Positions 26,816-36,748 of a stretch of DNA of 64,000 nt are shown here, in pieces. Position 1 is the stretch's first letter; the number at the start of each line of letters is the position of its first letter. A program made the position numbers and the translations under genes. The notes below the pieces were generated by a model. The model had not been told where the DNA came from, ran no database searches, and saw only the letters and a program-made list of their open reading frames with translations. Source of the DNA: Roseomonas gilardii subsp. gilardii (lineage in GTDB: Bacteria; Pseudomonadota; Alphaproteobacteria; Acetobacterales; Acetobacteraceae); assembly GCF_023078375.1 (NCBI RefSeq), contig NZ_CP095555.1:124001-188000 (forward strand). Reading direction: 5' to 3'.

Positions 26816-28279
26816 TCAGAAGGAGCCGATCAGGCTCCCCAGCAGGATCACGACCACCAGCGCCACCAGGGCGCTGACAACGCTGGACATGAAGATATCC
26901 AGATAGCTGCTCCGGTGACTGGTGCCGCAAACCGCGAGGAGCGTCACCACCGCCCCGTTATGGGGCAAGGCATCCAGTGTGCCGGCACCGATCACCGCGA
27001 CGCGATGCAGCAGGCCGGGATCGATCCCCTGCTCCGCCGCGATGCGGAGATAGGTCGGGCCCAGCGTGTCGAGAGCGATGGTCAATCCGCCCGAGGCCGA
27101 TCCGGTCAGTGCCGCCAGAACGTTCGTCGCCACGGCCAGGGAAACCAGTGGCCCGCCACCGATGCCGAGAACCTGATCGCGCACCATCTCGAAGGCCGGC
27201 ATGGAGGCCACCACGGCACCGAAGCCGACCAGGCTGCCGACGCCGAGAACCGGCAAGACGGCGGAGTTGGCACCCGCATCCAGCGTCGCGCGCAAGGAAG
27301 GCAGGTTGGCCCGGTTCAGCAGCACCACCGCCACGCAGGCCGCGAACAGTGCCACGACCACCGACCAGACGCCCGCGACCGCCTCGATCGCGGTGCCGCC
27401 CCAGCGCGGGTCCGACAGGAAGTCCGTATCCATGCGGGGCAGGACGATCGCCGTCATCAGCAGGTTGACCACCAGCACCACACCGATCGGTGCCAGAGCG
27501 GTCCAGAAGCCAGGCTCGCTCCGGCCGTGCTCGCCATGGCGCATTTCGGCCGGATCGAACTCTCCGGAGATCGCGCCATGCTCGCGGAGCACGGAATCGT
27601 CGAGGACGCGCTCCGTGGCCTCCGGACCGCCCGGGCCGGACAGGCTGTAGCCTTCCCCGGCCTTGCGCGCCTGCTTCTCGCGATAATCCAGCCACCAGAG
27701 GCCAAGGGCCGCCATGACGAGCGCGGCGATGACGCCGAGCCCGGGCGCCGCCCAGGGCGAGGTGCCGAAGAAGGGCATCGGAATGGCGTTCTGGATGGCG
27801 GGCGTGCCCGGAAGCGCCGACATGGTGAAGGTCGAGGCGCCGAGCATGATCGTCCCGGGCATGAGACGGTGCGGGATATCCGCGGCCCGGAACATCGCAT
27901 GCGCCATCGGGGCGAGCACGAAGAAGGCCACGAAGAGGCTGACGCCGCCATAGGTGACGAGGGCGCCTGCCAGCATCACGGACAGGATGGCCCGCTTCTT
28001 GCCGAGACGGGCCGTCATACCATGGGCGATAGCGGTGACCGATCCGCTGTCGTCCATCAGCTTGCCGAAGACGCCACCCAGCAGGAAGAGCGGGAAGAAC
28101 TGAGCGATGAAGCCAGCCGCGCCGCCCATGAAGGTCTGGGTCCAGTTGGCGAGCAGCGGTTCGCCCGCGAAGCCCGCCGCCACGAGCGCCGCGGCGGGCG
28201 CGAGGAGCAGCACGCTCCAGCCCCGGAAGGCCAGCCCCATGAGAAGGGCCAGTCCCAGAAGGATTCCGAGCAGACCCAT
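26816..28279 (-). CDS. GntP family permease
   Basis: 487 residues, about 12-14 membrane helices. GntP-family blocks are visible: GVFGKLMDDSGSVTAIA, GGVSLFVAFFVLAPMAHAMF, FTMSALPGTPAIQNAIP and, near the end, GTLDALPHNGAVVTLLAVCG. These are H+ symporters for gluconate, 3-hydroxybutyrate or other hydroxy acids. The gene starts four bases after the patatin gene ends, so both are in one operon. In proteobacteria this GntP branch often sits with patatin and hydroxybutyrate dehydrogenase, so D-3-hydroxybutyrate is a reasonable guess (inference). A charged cytoplasmic loop (YREKQARKAGEG onward) divides the protein. Confidence 0.88.
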   Translation of the reverse strand: MGLLGILLGLALLMGLAFRGWSVLLLAPAAALVAAGFAGEPLLANWTQTFMGGAAGFIAQFFPLFLLGGVFGKLMDDSGSVTAIAHGMTARLGKKRAILSVMLAGALVTYGGVSLFVAFFVLAPMAHAMFRAADIPHRLMPGTIMLGASTFTMSALPGTPAIQNAIPMPFFGTSPWAAPGLGVIAALVMAALGLWWLDYREKQARKAGEGYSLSGPGGPEATERVLDDSVLREHGAISGEFDPAEMRHGEHGRSEPGFWTALAPIGVVLVVNLLMTAIVLPRMDTDFLSDPRWGGTAIEAVAGVWSVVVALFAACVAVVLLNRANLPSLRATLDAGANSAVLPVLGVGSLVGFGAVVASMPAFEMVRDQVLGIGGGPLVSLAVATNVLAALTGSASGGLTIALDTLGPTYLRIAAEQGIDPGLLHRVAVIGAGTLDALPHNGAVVTLLAVCGTSHRSSYLDIFMSSVVSALVALVVVILLGSLIGSF

Positions 28280-28283
28280 GCGA

Positions 28284-29405
28284 TCAGACGCCTTCCAGCA
28301 GCTTGTTCAGGTCGGCGGAGGAGCGGCGGCCGATATTGTCGCCGCTCTCGGCGAGGAAACGGTCCGCCGTCCGCCTTCCTTCGTCGCGCAGGAAGGTGAT
28401 GAACTCCCACTCCGCGTTCAGCTTGGAGGAATAGCCGAGGTCGATCATCACGGGGCTGGAGAGGAGATGGACGCGCAGGCTGGCCCAGCGAGCCCCTTCC
28501 ACCTTGCTGCTGTCCAGTTTCTCCGGGCTCTCCGCGACGACCTGCCGCAGCAGGGCGATCATGCGGAGCTCCTTGATGATCGTGGCGTTGAAGGAGATCT
28601 CGTTCAGCCGGTTCTGGATGTCGATCGCGGAGCGGGGCACGCCGGGCCGTTCCACCGGGTTGATGGCCACGAGCAGGAGATCGTCGGCCGAACCACCATC
28701 GCGCACGAGTGGCGTGATGGTCGGATTGCCGGCATAGCCGCCATCCCAATAGGCTTCGCCGTCGATCTCCACGGCCCGGAAGAGCGTGGGCAGGCAGGCC
28801 GAGGCCATCAGGGCCTCCGGCGTGACCTCGGCATTGCGGAAGACGCGGCCCCGGCCCGTGCGCACATTGGTCGCGGTGACGTAGAGACGCTGCTTCGCAT
28901 GGGCCAGGCGGTCGAAGTCGATGGTATCGGCCAGGACCGCGCTCAGAGGATTGCTGCCGGTCAGGTGGATGTCATAGGGCGAGACCAGGCGGGCCATCAT
29001 GTCCATCGCCAGGAAGGCCGGCGAGCTGTCCAGCGTCCAGCGGCCCAGCAGGATGTCGAGCGGGCCGCGCTTGAGGGGGCTCAGCAGGGCCGCGCGTGCC
29101 ACGGCGCCCCAGAAACGCTCCAGCGCGGCCTTCGCGCCGTCGCGCCCGCCCTGATGATAGCCCGCCACCAGGGCGGTGGCGTTCATGGCCCCGGCGGAGG
29201 TGCCACTGATCGCGTCGATCTCCAGCCAGGATTCCTCCAGCAGCCGGTCCAGCACGCCCCAGGTGAAGGCCCCGTGCGACCCGCCGCCCTGCAGGCCGAG
29301 ATCGATGGCGACAGGATCGCGCGGGCCGGCCTTCGGGGCGGTATTCCTGGGCTGCGAGGCCGGCTCTTCCTTCGAAGGGTCCGGCTTGTTGGATGTCTCG
29401 CTCAT
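28284..29405 (-). CDS. patatin-like phospholipase family protein
   Basis: 373 residues, cytoplasmic, with a Pro/Lys-rich head of about 30 residues. The patatin core has the oxyanion loop LGLQGGGSHGAFTWG, the nucleophile elbow GTSAG (Ser of the Ser-Asp dyad), and the Asp motif in YWDGGYAGNP. The remainder is helical with an all-alpha tail. Bacterial members hydrolyse phospholipid or polyester acyl esters. The link to a GntP permease suggests a role in lipid or polyhydroxybutyrate metabolism (inference). GGAG precedes ATG 29405. Confidence 0.87.
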   Translation of the reverse strand: MSETSNKPDPSKEEPASQPRNTAPKAGPRDPVAIDLGLQGGGSHGAFTWGVLDRLLEESWLEIDAISGTSAGAMNATALVAGYHQGGRDGAKAALERFWGAVARAALLSPLKRGPLDILLGRWTLDSSPAFLAMDMMARLVSPYDIHLTGSNPLSAVLADTIDFDRLAHAKQRLYVTATNVRTGRGRVFRNAEVTPEALMASACLPTLFRAVEIDGEAYWDGGYAGNPTITPLVRDGGSADDLLLVAINPVERPGVPRSAIDIQNRLNEISFNATIIKELRMIALLRQVVAESPEKLDSSKVEGARWASLRVHLLSSPVMIDLGYSSKLNAEWEFITFLRDEGRRTADRFLAESGDNIGRRSSADLNKLLEGV

Positions 29406-29456
29406 GCTGGTCTCCGTGCTTTCCGGTTTGGAGGGAGGCAGGACGGCGGGGCCGGA

Positions 29457-32400
29457 TCAGCCCGCCCGCGCGGTGGGCCGTCTTTCGAGGCAGGTCACGT
29501 AAAGCACCGGCAGGAAGATCAGTGTGAGGATCGTGGCACCGAGGAGGCCGCCCATGATGGCGAAGGCCATCGGCCCCCAGAAGACCGTGGGCGTGATCGG
29601 GATCATGCCGAGCACCGTCGAGATGGCGGTCAGCATGATCGGCCGGAAGCGTGAGGTGCTGGCCTCCAGCGCCGCCTCGGTGACGCTGCGTCCCGCGGTG
29701 CGCTCGGCCTCGATCTGCGTGACCAGGATCACCGCGTTCTTGGCGATCATGCCCATCAGCGACAGCACGCCCAGGATGGCCACGAAGCCGAGCGGGCTGT
29801 TGGACAGCAGCAGGGCCGCGACCACACCGATCAGGCCCAGGGGGACCACGCTCAGGACGATGAAGAGCCGCGAGAAACTCCTCAGATGGAAGATCAGCAC
29901 GGTGAGCATGATGAACAGCATCATGGGCACGACCGCCTTCACCGATGCCAGGGAGTCGGCACTCTCCTCGACGATGCCGCCTGTCTCGATCCGGTAGCCG
30001 GCGGGCAGCTTCGCCGCCACCGCGGCGATGCCCGGCGCCAGGTCGTCCACCACGTCGTTGGGCAGCACGCCGCGCGGCAGATAGGCCTGGACCGTCAGCG
30101 TCGGGATGCGGTTCCGGCGCGTGATGATCGGATATTCCTGATCGTAGTCGAAAGTGGCGAACTGGCTCAGCGAAACAGTCCGGCCGCCGGGGATCGGGAT
30201 CTGCAACGTCCGCAGGGCCTCGACCGACATGCGCTCGGCCTCCACCGCCCGCACCACCACGTTGATCAGGTAGATGTCGTCACGCATCTGCGTCACGGTG
30301 GTGCCGGAGATCGCCGCGTTCAGGGCGCTGGCCACCGCCGCCGAACTCAGCCCTAGGCGCCGGGCCTCGTCCTGGTCCACCCGGATACGGAGCTGCCGGG
30401 CGGGCTCCATCCAGTCGAAGCTGGTGCCGCGCGTGGAGGGATGCGCGGCCACCACCTTGGCCAGGTCCATCGCCAGATCGCGCACCTTGTCCAGGTCGGG
30501 GCCGGAGATGCGGTACTGGATGGGCCAGCCGACCGGAGGGCCCAGTTCCAGCGGATAGACACGGCCGACCACGTCGGGGAACTGCTCCGCCAGCACCTTC
30601 TCCAGCCGGCTCTCCAGCCGGTCGCGGGATTGCAGCCCCTTGGTGATCACCACGAGCTGGGCGAAGAAGCTGTTGGGCGGCTGCACATCCAGGGGCAGGT
30701 AGAAGCGGATGGCGCCCCGGCCCACATTGGTGCTCCAGCGCTCGACGTCCGGGTCCTGGGCCAGGATCGCCTCCAGGCGCGCCGCCGTCGCATCGGTCGC
30801 ATGGATCGAGGCGTTCTGCGGCAGGGTCAGGTCCACCATCAGCTCGTAGCGGTCCGAGGACGGGAAGAACTGCTGGCTGACGAGCCGCATGCCGAGGACA
30901 GACAGGGCGAAGAGCCCCACCGTCGCGGCGATGGTCACCCATCGCCAGCGGATCGCCGTGCCGAGGAAGGAGCGGTAGATCCGCACCAGACGCCCTGGTT
31001 CGTTGGACGTGCCGGGCTTGGGCGGCCGCAGGATCAGCACGCCGAGCAGGGGCGCGAAGATCACCGCCACCAGCCAGGACACCAGCAGGGCGATGGTCAC
31101 GACCGCGAAGATGGAGAAGGTGTATTCGCCCGCCGAGCTGCGGGCGAAGCCGACCGGCACGAAGCCTGCAATGGTCACCAGCGTGCCCGTCAGCATCGAG
31201 AATGCCAGGGCGCGGAAGGCATAGGTGCCGGCGGCCTCCTTGCTGTCGCCGGCCGCCAGCCGGTTCATCATGGCGTCCACGGTGGTCATGGCGTCGTCCA
31301 CCATGAGCGCGAGGGCGATGATCAGCGCACCCAGCGAGATGCGCTGCAGGTCGATGCCGACGACCTGCATGATGGGAAAGACGATGGCCAGTGTCAGAGG
31401 GATGGCCAGGGCGACGATGGCACCGGGCCGCACCCCGAGGCTGACGAAGCTCGCCACCAGGATGATGGCGATCGCCTGCCAGAGGGAGCCCATGAAATCG
31501 GCGATGGCCAGTTCGACCGTGCGCGGCTGCTCGGCCACCGAATGGACCTCGATCCCCACCGGCATGTCCGCCATGACACGGCGGACCGCCGCATCGATGT
31601 TATGTCCGAGCCGCAGCACATCGCCGCCGTCGCGCATGGAGATGCCAAGGCCGATCGCCTTCTGCCCGTTCACGCGGAACATCGGCTGGGGCGGGTCGGC
31701 ATAGCCGCGATAGACGTCCGCGACATCGCTCAGGCGCAGGATCCGGTTGCCCAGGGCGAAGTTCATCGCCCGGATGTCGTCCTCGGATTCGAAGGAGCCG
31801 GAGACGCGCAGAAGCAGCCGCTCCTGCCCGCCCTCGATCGTGCCGGCCGGCGAGATCAGGTTCTGGGCCTGCAACGCGGCGATCAGCGCGTTCCGGTCGA
31901 TGCCCAGCCCCGCCAACTTCTCCATCGAGAATTCGATGAAGACCCGCTCATCCTGCGCACCGATGAGGTCGATCTTGGAGACATCGGGGACTTTCAGCAG
32001 TTCCGAGCGCATGTGTTCCACCCGGTCGCGCAGTTCGCGATGGGTGAAGCCGTCCGCCGTGAAGCCATAGACGATCCCGAAGGTATCGCCGAAATCGTCG
32101 TTGAAGAACGGGCCCTGGGTACCAGGCGGCAGGGTGTGGCGGATATCCCCGATATTCTTGCGGACCTGATACCATGTGTCCGCGACCTTGGCGTCCGGCG
32201 TGCTTCCCAACAGGTCCACATAGATCAGGCTCTGGCCGGGCTGGGTGAAGCTGCGCAACCGGTTCAGGTTGGGCGTCTCCTGCAGCTGGCGCTCCAGCCG
32301 CTCGGTGACCTGATTCAGCGTGTCTTCCATGGAGGCACCGGGCCAGTTGGCCTGCACGATCATGGTGCGGATCGTGAAGACGGGGTCTTCGGCCCGGCCC

Positions 32401-32504
32401 AGGCGCAGGAAGGACAGGGTGCCGGCCAGCACCGCCACGATCATCAGGTAGACGACGATGGAGCGGTTGTTCAGCGCCCATTCGGAGAGGTTGAACGGCT
32501 TCAC
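29457..32504 (-). CDS. efflux RND transporter permease subunit (MexK/OqxB-like or AcrB-related)
   Basis: 1015 residues with complete RND topology: helix 1 (SIVVYLMIVAVLAGTLSFLR), porter loops, the central relay segment IIALALMVDDAMTTVDAMMN with MVDDAM aspartates, LTGTLVTIAGFVPVG, a second loop and a final helix block with MGMIAKNAVILVTQIEAER and ILPV-type end. The N-terminal sequence R-A-E-D-P-x-F-T-I-R-T-M-I-V is characteristic of the TriC/MdtF-unlike branch often annotated as multidrug or acriflavine resistance. It overlaps its adaptor's stop by four bases. The substrate is unknown. The outer-membrane channel is not in the window. Confidence 0.9.
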   Translation of the reverse strand: MKPFNLSEWALNNRSIVVYLMIVAVLAGTLSFLRLGRAEDPVFTIRTMIVQANWPGASMEDTLNQVTERLERQLQETPNLNRLRSFTQPGQSLIYVDLLGSTPDAKVADTWYQVRKNIGDIRHTLPPGTQGPFFNDDFGDTFGIVYGFTADGFTHRELRDRVEHMRSELLKVPDVSKIDLIGAQDERVFIEFSMEKLAGLGIDRNALIAALQAQNLISPAGTIEGGQERLLLRVSGSFESEDDIRAMNFALGNRILRLSDVADVYRGYADPPQPMFRVNGQKAIGLGISMRDGGDVLRLGHNIDAAVRRVMADMPVGIEVHSVAEQPRTVELAIADFMGSLWQAIAIILVASFVSLGVRPGAIVALAIPLTLAIVFPIMQVVGIDLQRISLGALIIALALMVDDAMTTVDAMMNRLAAGDSKEAAGTYAFRALAFSMLTGTLVTIAGFVPVGFARSSAGEYTFSIFAVVTIALLVSWLVAVIFAPLLGVLILRPPKPGTSNEPGRLVRIYRSFLGTAIRWRWVTIAATVGLFALSVLGMRLVSQQFFPSSDRYELMVDLTLPQNASIHATDATAARLEAILAQDPDVERWSTNVGRGAIRFYLPLDVQPPNSFFAQLVVITKGLQSRDRLESRLEKVLAEQFPDVVGRVYPLELGPPVGWPIQYRISGPDLDKVRDLAMDLAKVVAAHPSTRGTSFDWMEPARQLRIRVDQDEARRLGLSSAAVASALNAAISGTTVTQMRDDIYLINVVVRAVEAERMSVEALRTLQIPIPGGRTVSLSQFATFDYDQEYPIITRRNRIPTLTVQAYLPRGVLPNDVVDDLAPGIAAVAAKLPAGYRIETGGIVEESADSLASVKAVVPMMLFIMLTVLIFHLRSFSRLFIVLSVVPLGLIGVVAALLLSNSPLGFVAILGVLSLMGMIAKNAVILVTQIEAERTAGRSVTEAALEASTSRFRPIMLTAISTVLGMIPITPTVFWGPMAFAIMGGLLGATILTLIFLPVLYVTCLERRPTARAG

Positions 32505-33643
32505 CGCGCGCTGTCCCCGCCCGTGCCCTGGGAGGCGGGTTGCCCGGCATCGAGGACCCGGACCTTCTGGCCCGGCCGGAGGGTCTGCACCCCCGCCGTC
32601 ACCACCATGTCGCCCTCCTGCAAGCCGCTGGAAATGATGACGCGCGCGGCGTCGTAGCGCGCCACCTCGACCGGCCGCAACGACACGGTGGAATCCGCCT
32701 TGTTCACCACCCAGACCGCCGGCCCCTGATCGGCGCGGGCCAGGGCGGAGGCCGGAACCTCGATGCCGCTCACGCCGCCGATCTGTATGCTGCCGTTGAC
32801 GGTCGAGCCCAGCCGCATGGCCTCCGGCGGGTCGATCAGCCCGACCCGCACCCGGAAGGTCCGCGTGACCGGATCGGCCTGCGGCGAGATCTCCCGCACC
32901 CTTCCACTCGCCCTGACCGACGGGTTGCTGCTCAGCGACACCGTGACCAGGGGGTCGGGTTCCGCCTGTTCCATCAGCCTGGCAGGCACGTCGAACACCG
33001 CGTCGCGCCCGCCGTCACGGGCCAGGGTCACGATGCGCTGCCCCGCCGCCACCACCTCGCCCGGCTCGGCTCCCCGGGCCGTGACGACGCCGTTGGAGTC
33101 CGCCACCAGATCGGTATAGGCGAGTGTCGTCTCGGCAATATTCTCCTGCGCCAGGCTGGCATCCAGATGGGACTGAGCGGCCTGCAAACGCCGGACCGCA
33201 TCGTCGTAATTCGCGCGGGTGGTGAAGCCGCTGCGCAAGAGCTGGTTCTGCCGGTCGTAGTGGTTGCGTGCCTGAACCAGTTGCGCCCGTGCCGCCGCGG
33301 TGGCCGCCCGGGCCGCCCGCAGATTGTCCCGCGGCGTGCTGTCCTCCAGCCGTGCGATGACCTGGCCGGCGTGGACCCGATCGCCGATATTCACGTTGCG
33401 CTCGATCATCCGTCCGCCGATACGGAAGGCAAGACCGACTTCCTCGGCTGCCTCCACCTGCCCGGTCAGCGTCACGGTCTCGCCACCCGGCTGCAACATC
33501 GCGTTGGTGGCGCGGACCGGGCGAGGCGGCTCCGGCGCCGGCGGCTCCGCCGGGCCGCAGGCAAAGAGGGTCAGGAGGCCGGCCAGCGCCATGCCCTGCC
33601 GCAGCAGCCTTGCCATGGTGGCGGGTCCGGGTGCTTGCGGCAT
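32501..33643 (-). CDS. efflux RND transporter periplasmic adaptor subunit (lipoprotein)
   Basis: About 380 residues from ATG 33643, chosen because GGAG lies ten bases upstream. An ATG nine codons later is possible and earlier in-frame ones are unlikely. The signal ends in lipobox LLTLFAC, so the adaptor is lipid-anchored. Then come the lipoyl domain (VTLTGQVEAAEEVGLAFRIG), an alanine/glutamine coiled-coil hairpin, the second lipoyl half (YTDLVADSNGVVTARGAEPG), the beta-barrel and the membrane-proximal domain. It is translationally coupled to the pump gene. Confidence 0.88.
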   Translation of the reverse strand: MPQAPGPATMARLLRQGMALAGLLTLFACGPAEPPAPEPPRPVRATNAMLQPGGETVTLTGQVEAAEEVGLAFRIGGRMIERNVNIGDRVHAGQVIARLEDSTPRDNLRAARAATAAARAQLVQARNHYDRQNQLLRSGFTTRANYDDAVRRLQAAQSHLDASLAQENIAETTLAYTDLVADSNGVVTARGAEPGEVVAAGQRIVTLARDGGRDAVFDVPARLMEQAEPDPLVTVSLSSNPSVRASGRVREISPQADPVTRTFRVRVGLIDPPEAMRLGSTVNGSIQIGGVSGIEVPASALARADQGPAVWVVNKADSTVSLRPVEVARYDAARVIISSGLQEGDMVVTAGVQTLRPGQKVRVLDAGQPASQGTGGDSAR

Positions 33644-34059
33644 CCTGGGGCGTCTCCGATACAAATGCCACCGCGGCATGGCAATTCCATTCACCAGCCT
33701 TGGCGGGGTCGGCCATTCTACGGCGGATAAGGACCGTCATGCCGGTGCAATCCGAGGACAGACACGACGCGCAGCGAATCCGACGATTACGCAGACTTAT
33801 CGACGGAACATTGAAACGTAAATATGCTGCGAGTGCGTTCTGCCATTCCCGAATGTGATGTCCCAGTGACGCCACATGGAAGTACTCTTTATGTTCTTTT
33901 TGTCTTCCAGCCCTATTTCTTTGGCGGCGGTCTCTTTGACGGTGGATGATGCCCGATCTTCTGCCCCCGGATCGGACCATCACCGGTCATCTCTTTTCCA
34001 GGGCATGCCCGCTTGGCCAAGCCGGAGGAAGTGGCGGGAGTTCCCTCCCCCTCCCGGCC
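33644..34059. other. intergenic region, no gene recognised
   Basis: 416 bases between the adaptor start and the 3' end of the asparaginase pseudogene. The middle (about 33770-33950) is AT-richer than the surroundings and probably carries the promoter of the RND operon. I find no clear -35/-10, operator palindrome, RNA gene or protein homology. Confidence 0.4.
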
Positions 34060-35039
34060 TCATTGGTACGGCGAGAACACTGCGTCGGGACGAAGCTTTG
34101 CGCTTGGCCGCAAGGCGAGCCCGAGCAGCAGCCGCGCCTTCAGCCCGGTCAGGAACCCCGCGGGCATGAGCCCTTTTCCGATCAGGTCTATCTCAGCCCC
34201 GGCGTAGCCATAGGTGTTGGTGAAGACGGGCCCCGAGGCGACGCGCGTTGCCAGCACCACGGGCATTTCCCGCGCGATCTGCTCCAGCAAGGGTGCCATG
34301 CCGGCCGGTACATGACCTGCCCCCATCCCTTCCAGTACGAGGCCGGCATAGCCGAGGCCGGGCAGCGCCCGCAGGAGCCTGCCATCGTCACCCATCGCGA
34401 CGCGGAGCAGCGCCACCGGCAGGGGCGCCCCAGCCGCCGTGGCCAGGCAGGGGAGGCGTGGCGGACGCGCATAGAAGCGCGGCTTTGCTTCCGCCACCAG
34501 CCCCAGCGGCCCTCCGGACAGGGACGAGAAGGCCGAGGTCAGGGCGGTGTGCGTTTTCTGCACGAAGCGCGCCGCGTGGATCTCATCGTTCAGCACGACC
34601 AGGGTGCCCAGGCCGCGCGCCTGCGGCGAAGCGGCCACCTGGACAGCCGCCAGCAGATCGCCGGGCCATCGGCACCAGGCGCGCCGGCGCCACGCATGGC
34701 GCCGGTGACCACCACCGGCCGGTCGCCCGTCAGCAGCAGGTCGAGGAGGAAAGCCGACTCCTCGATCGTATCCGTGCCCTGGATGACAACGGCACCGTCG
34801 AAGCCCTCCCGGAAGCCGGCTTCGATATCCCGCGCCACCGCCAGCAGGTCCGCCGGCGCCAGCGACGGGCTGGGCAGGCGGAGAGGCGAGCGGGCCTCGA
34901 TCTGCGCGATCTCCGCAAGGGCCGGGACGGCGGCCACGAGATCGGCCGCCCCCAGTTTTGGTGCTATGCCCCTGCCCTCTCCCGGCACCATGGTGATGGT
35001 GCCGCCCAGGGACAGGATCAGCAGCCGGGGCTGGCTCAT
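34060..35039 (-). pseudogene. L-asparaginase, single-base frameshift
   Basis: Frame one from ATG 35039 encodes the N-terminal domain: LSLGGTITMV with the catalytic Thr, IQGTDTIEESAFLLDLLL with the second Thr-Asp pair, and VVTGAMRGAGAPGADGP. After about 34660 the match moves to another frame: LLAAVQVAASPQARGLGTL, VVLNDEIHAARFVQKTHT and TYGYAGAEIDLIGKGL to a normal C-terminus at 34060. One missing base in a GGCCCGGCGATC context restores a complete protein of about 325 residues. It overlaps the upstream MFS stop by four bases. It would convert asparagine to aspartate if intact. Either a recent mutation or an assembly error is possible. Confidence 0.85.
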
Positions 35040-36727
35040 AGGTTGGCGTCCTCATCCTCCCGGATCGCCGCCGCAGCGGCACCGGGGGCGGGAACAGGAG
35101 GATGCGCCGGGATCTCACCGGGGCGATAGGCCGGGAGCCGGCCTGCCGGGAAGATGGCGAGAAGCGAGACGCAGGCCATCACCAGCAGGCCGATCTTCAG
35201 GGCCCTGAGGCGTGATTCCGCGTTGATCTGCACGGCCTCCTGCACGACCTCGGGGGCCGCGCCGGTGCGCTGCATGATCTCCAGCAGGCGGTCGTTGCTG
35301 ACGAAGTTGATGCTATCGAGGTCGATCTGTGACAGCACGACCGGCGGCAGGCGCGGGTTCTCCGATACGCGATAGAGGATGGCGCTGCTCAGCAACCCGA
35401 CCAACAGGGCACCCGCCAGCGCGGTGCCGACGCCGGCGGCCAGGTTCTGCGTCGTGCCACGCAGGGAGCCGACATCGCCCGCCAGTTCCTTGGGGGCCGC
35501 GGTGACCAGCACGTTGAAGACCAGCGTCACCAGGGCGCCCTGGCCGATGCCGAAGGCAATCAACCCGAACATGACCGCCACGGCCGACCAGTCGTTGCGA
35601 ACCACCCAGGCGAGCCAGAGAAGCGCCAGGGTGCAGAGCGCGAAGCCCAGGCGGCCGATCTGGCGCGGCGCCAGGATGGGATACAGGCGGACCACCAGCA
35701 TGGCGGTGAAGAAGACGGTCAGGTTGAAAGGCAGCATCGCGATCGCCGTCTCGATCGGCGTGCGGCCCTGGATGATCTGGATGTAGAGCGGCACGGCGAA
35801 GTTCAGCATCGCCTCCAGCGCCACCACGGCGAACATGGCATAGACCGCCGCCCGTTCCTGCCCCGAGGTGATCACGCGCAGATCCAGCAGGGGCGTCAGC
35901 CCGGCCGCCTGACGGCGCCGCGTCCAGACGATGAACCCCTGCAGAAGCACGATGCCGACGACGATCATCACCGGCGCGGGAGAAAGGCCCAGGAGGTCGA
36001 AGGGCGCGCCGGGCCGGGCTATGCCGAGGCCCCATCGGTTGAGGTTGTTGAAGCCGAAGACGATCATGACGATCGAGGCCGCGGCCAGGAGCACACCGAC
36101 CAGATCGATCTTCACATCGCGCCGCGGCTCTTCCGGTTTCAGGCGGAAGCTGAGGAAGAGCACCAGCGCCGAGACCACGACCAGGATGCCGAAGACGGGG
36201 CGCCAGCCGATGAAGGTTCCGAGCAGCCCCCCGATCAGGAAGGCCGCGACCCCGGCCCCGGCCCGTGCCGACCCCAGCGCACCGACAGCCGTCGCCTGCT
36301 GTTGCCCGTGATAGTGGTTGGCGATGAGCGCCACGAGGGCTGGCACGATCACCGCCGCCGATAGACCGGCGAGCAGCTGGGCCAGCAGCATCACCGTCGC
36401 CACCGGGCTCACCACCATCAGCACCTGCGACACGCCGAACAGGGCGACGACGATGCGGAAGACCTGGGTGGAACCGAAGCGCTGCACGAGCTTCGCGCCC
36501 AGCATCACGAAGCCCGCCACCGCCAGGGAATACATCACGATCCCGGTGGCGACCGTGGTCGGTGGCACGCCGAAGCTGTTGACCATGCCCGCCAGGGAAA
36601 CGGGCAGCGAAGCCACGTTGAAGGACATGATGGCCTGGCCGAGGGCGATGGCGATCATCGGCACCCAGGACTCCCGGGCCTCGGGAAGCGTGTCGCTCAA
36701 CTGTGTCGACGGGTTATTCATGGACAT
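35036..36727 (-). CDS. MFS transporter (DHA2-like, 14 helices)
   Basis: 563 residues with about 14 membrane helices. The first half has the DHA2 features MYSLAVAGFVMLGAKLVQRFG (motif A region) and GLSAAVIVPALVALIANHY. The second half shows YIQIIQGRTPIETAIAMLPF. A large loop near 480-525 (SENPRLPPVVLSQIDLDSIN onward) and a Pro/Ala-rich tail are unusual. It lies between glutaminase and asparaginase genes, overlaps the latter and follows glsA by 21 bases. It may move an amino acid or amide rather than a drug (inference). Confidence 0.86.
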   Translation of the reverse strand: MSMNNPSTQLSDTLPEARESWVPMIAIALGQAIMSFNVASLPVSLAGMVNSFGVPPTTVATGIVMYSLAVAGFVMLGAKLVQRFGSTQVFRIVVALFGVSQVLMVVSPVATVMLLAQLLAGLSAAVIVPALVALIANHYHGQQQATAVGALGSARAGAGVAAFLIGGLLGTFIGWRPVFGILVVVSALVLFLSFRLKPEEPRRDVKIDLVGVLLAAASIVMIVFGFNNLNRWGLGIARPGAPFDLLGLSPAPVMIVVGIVLLQGFIVWTRRRQAAGLTPLLDLRVITSGQERAAVYAMFAVVALEAMLNFAVPLYIQIIQGRTPIETAIAMLPFNLTVFFTAMLVVRLYPILAPRQIGRLGFALCTLALLWLAWVVRNDWSAVAVMFGLIAFGIGQGALVTLVFNVLVTAAPKELAGDVGSLRGTTQNLAAGVGTALAGALLVGLLSSAILYRVSENPRLPPVVLSQIDLDSINFVSNDRLLEIMQRTGAAPEVVQEAVQINAESRLRALKIGLLVMACVSLLAIFPAGRLPAYRPGEIPAHPPVPAPGAAAAAIREDEDANL

Positions 36728-36748
36728 ATCTTTCTTGCACCCCCCAGG

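Noticed and set aside
30441-32657. A 738-codon open frame on the plus strand opposite the second RND pump
   Set aside because: It is rich in His, Arg, Gln and Asp with no domain or ribosome-binding site and mirrors a well-conserved gene on the other strand. It is a GC-skew shadow. Similar long shadows (20735-22423, 38707-40716, 57054-59015) were rejected for the same reason.
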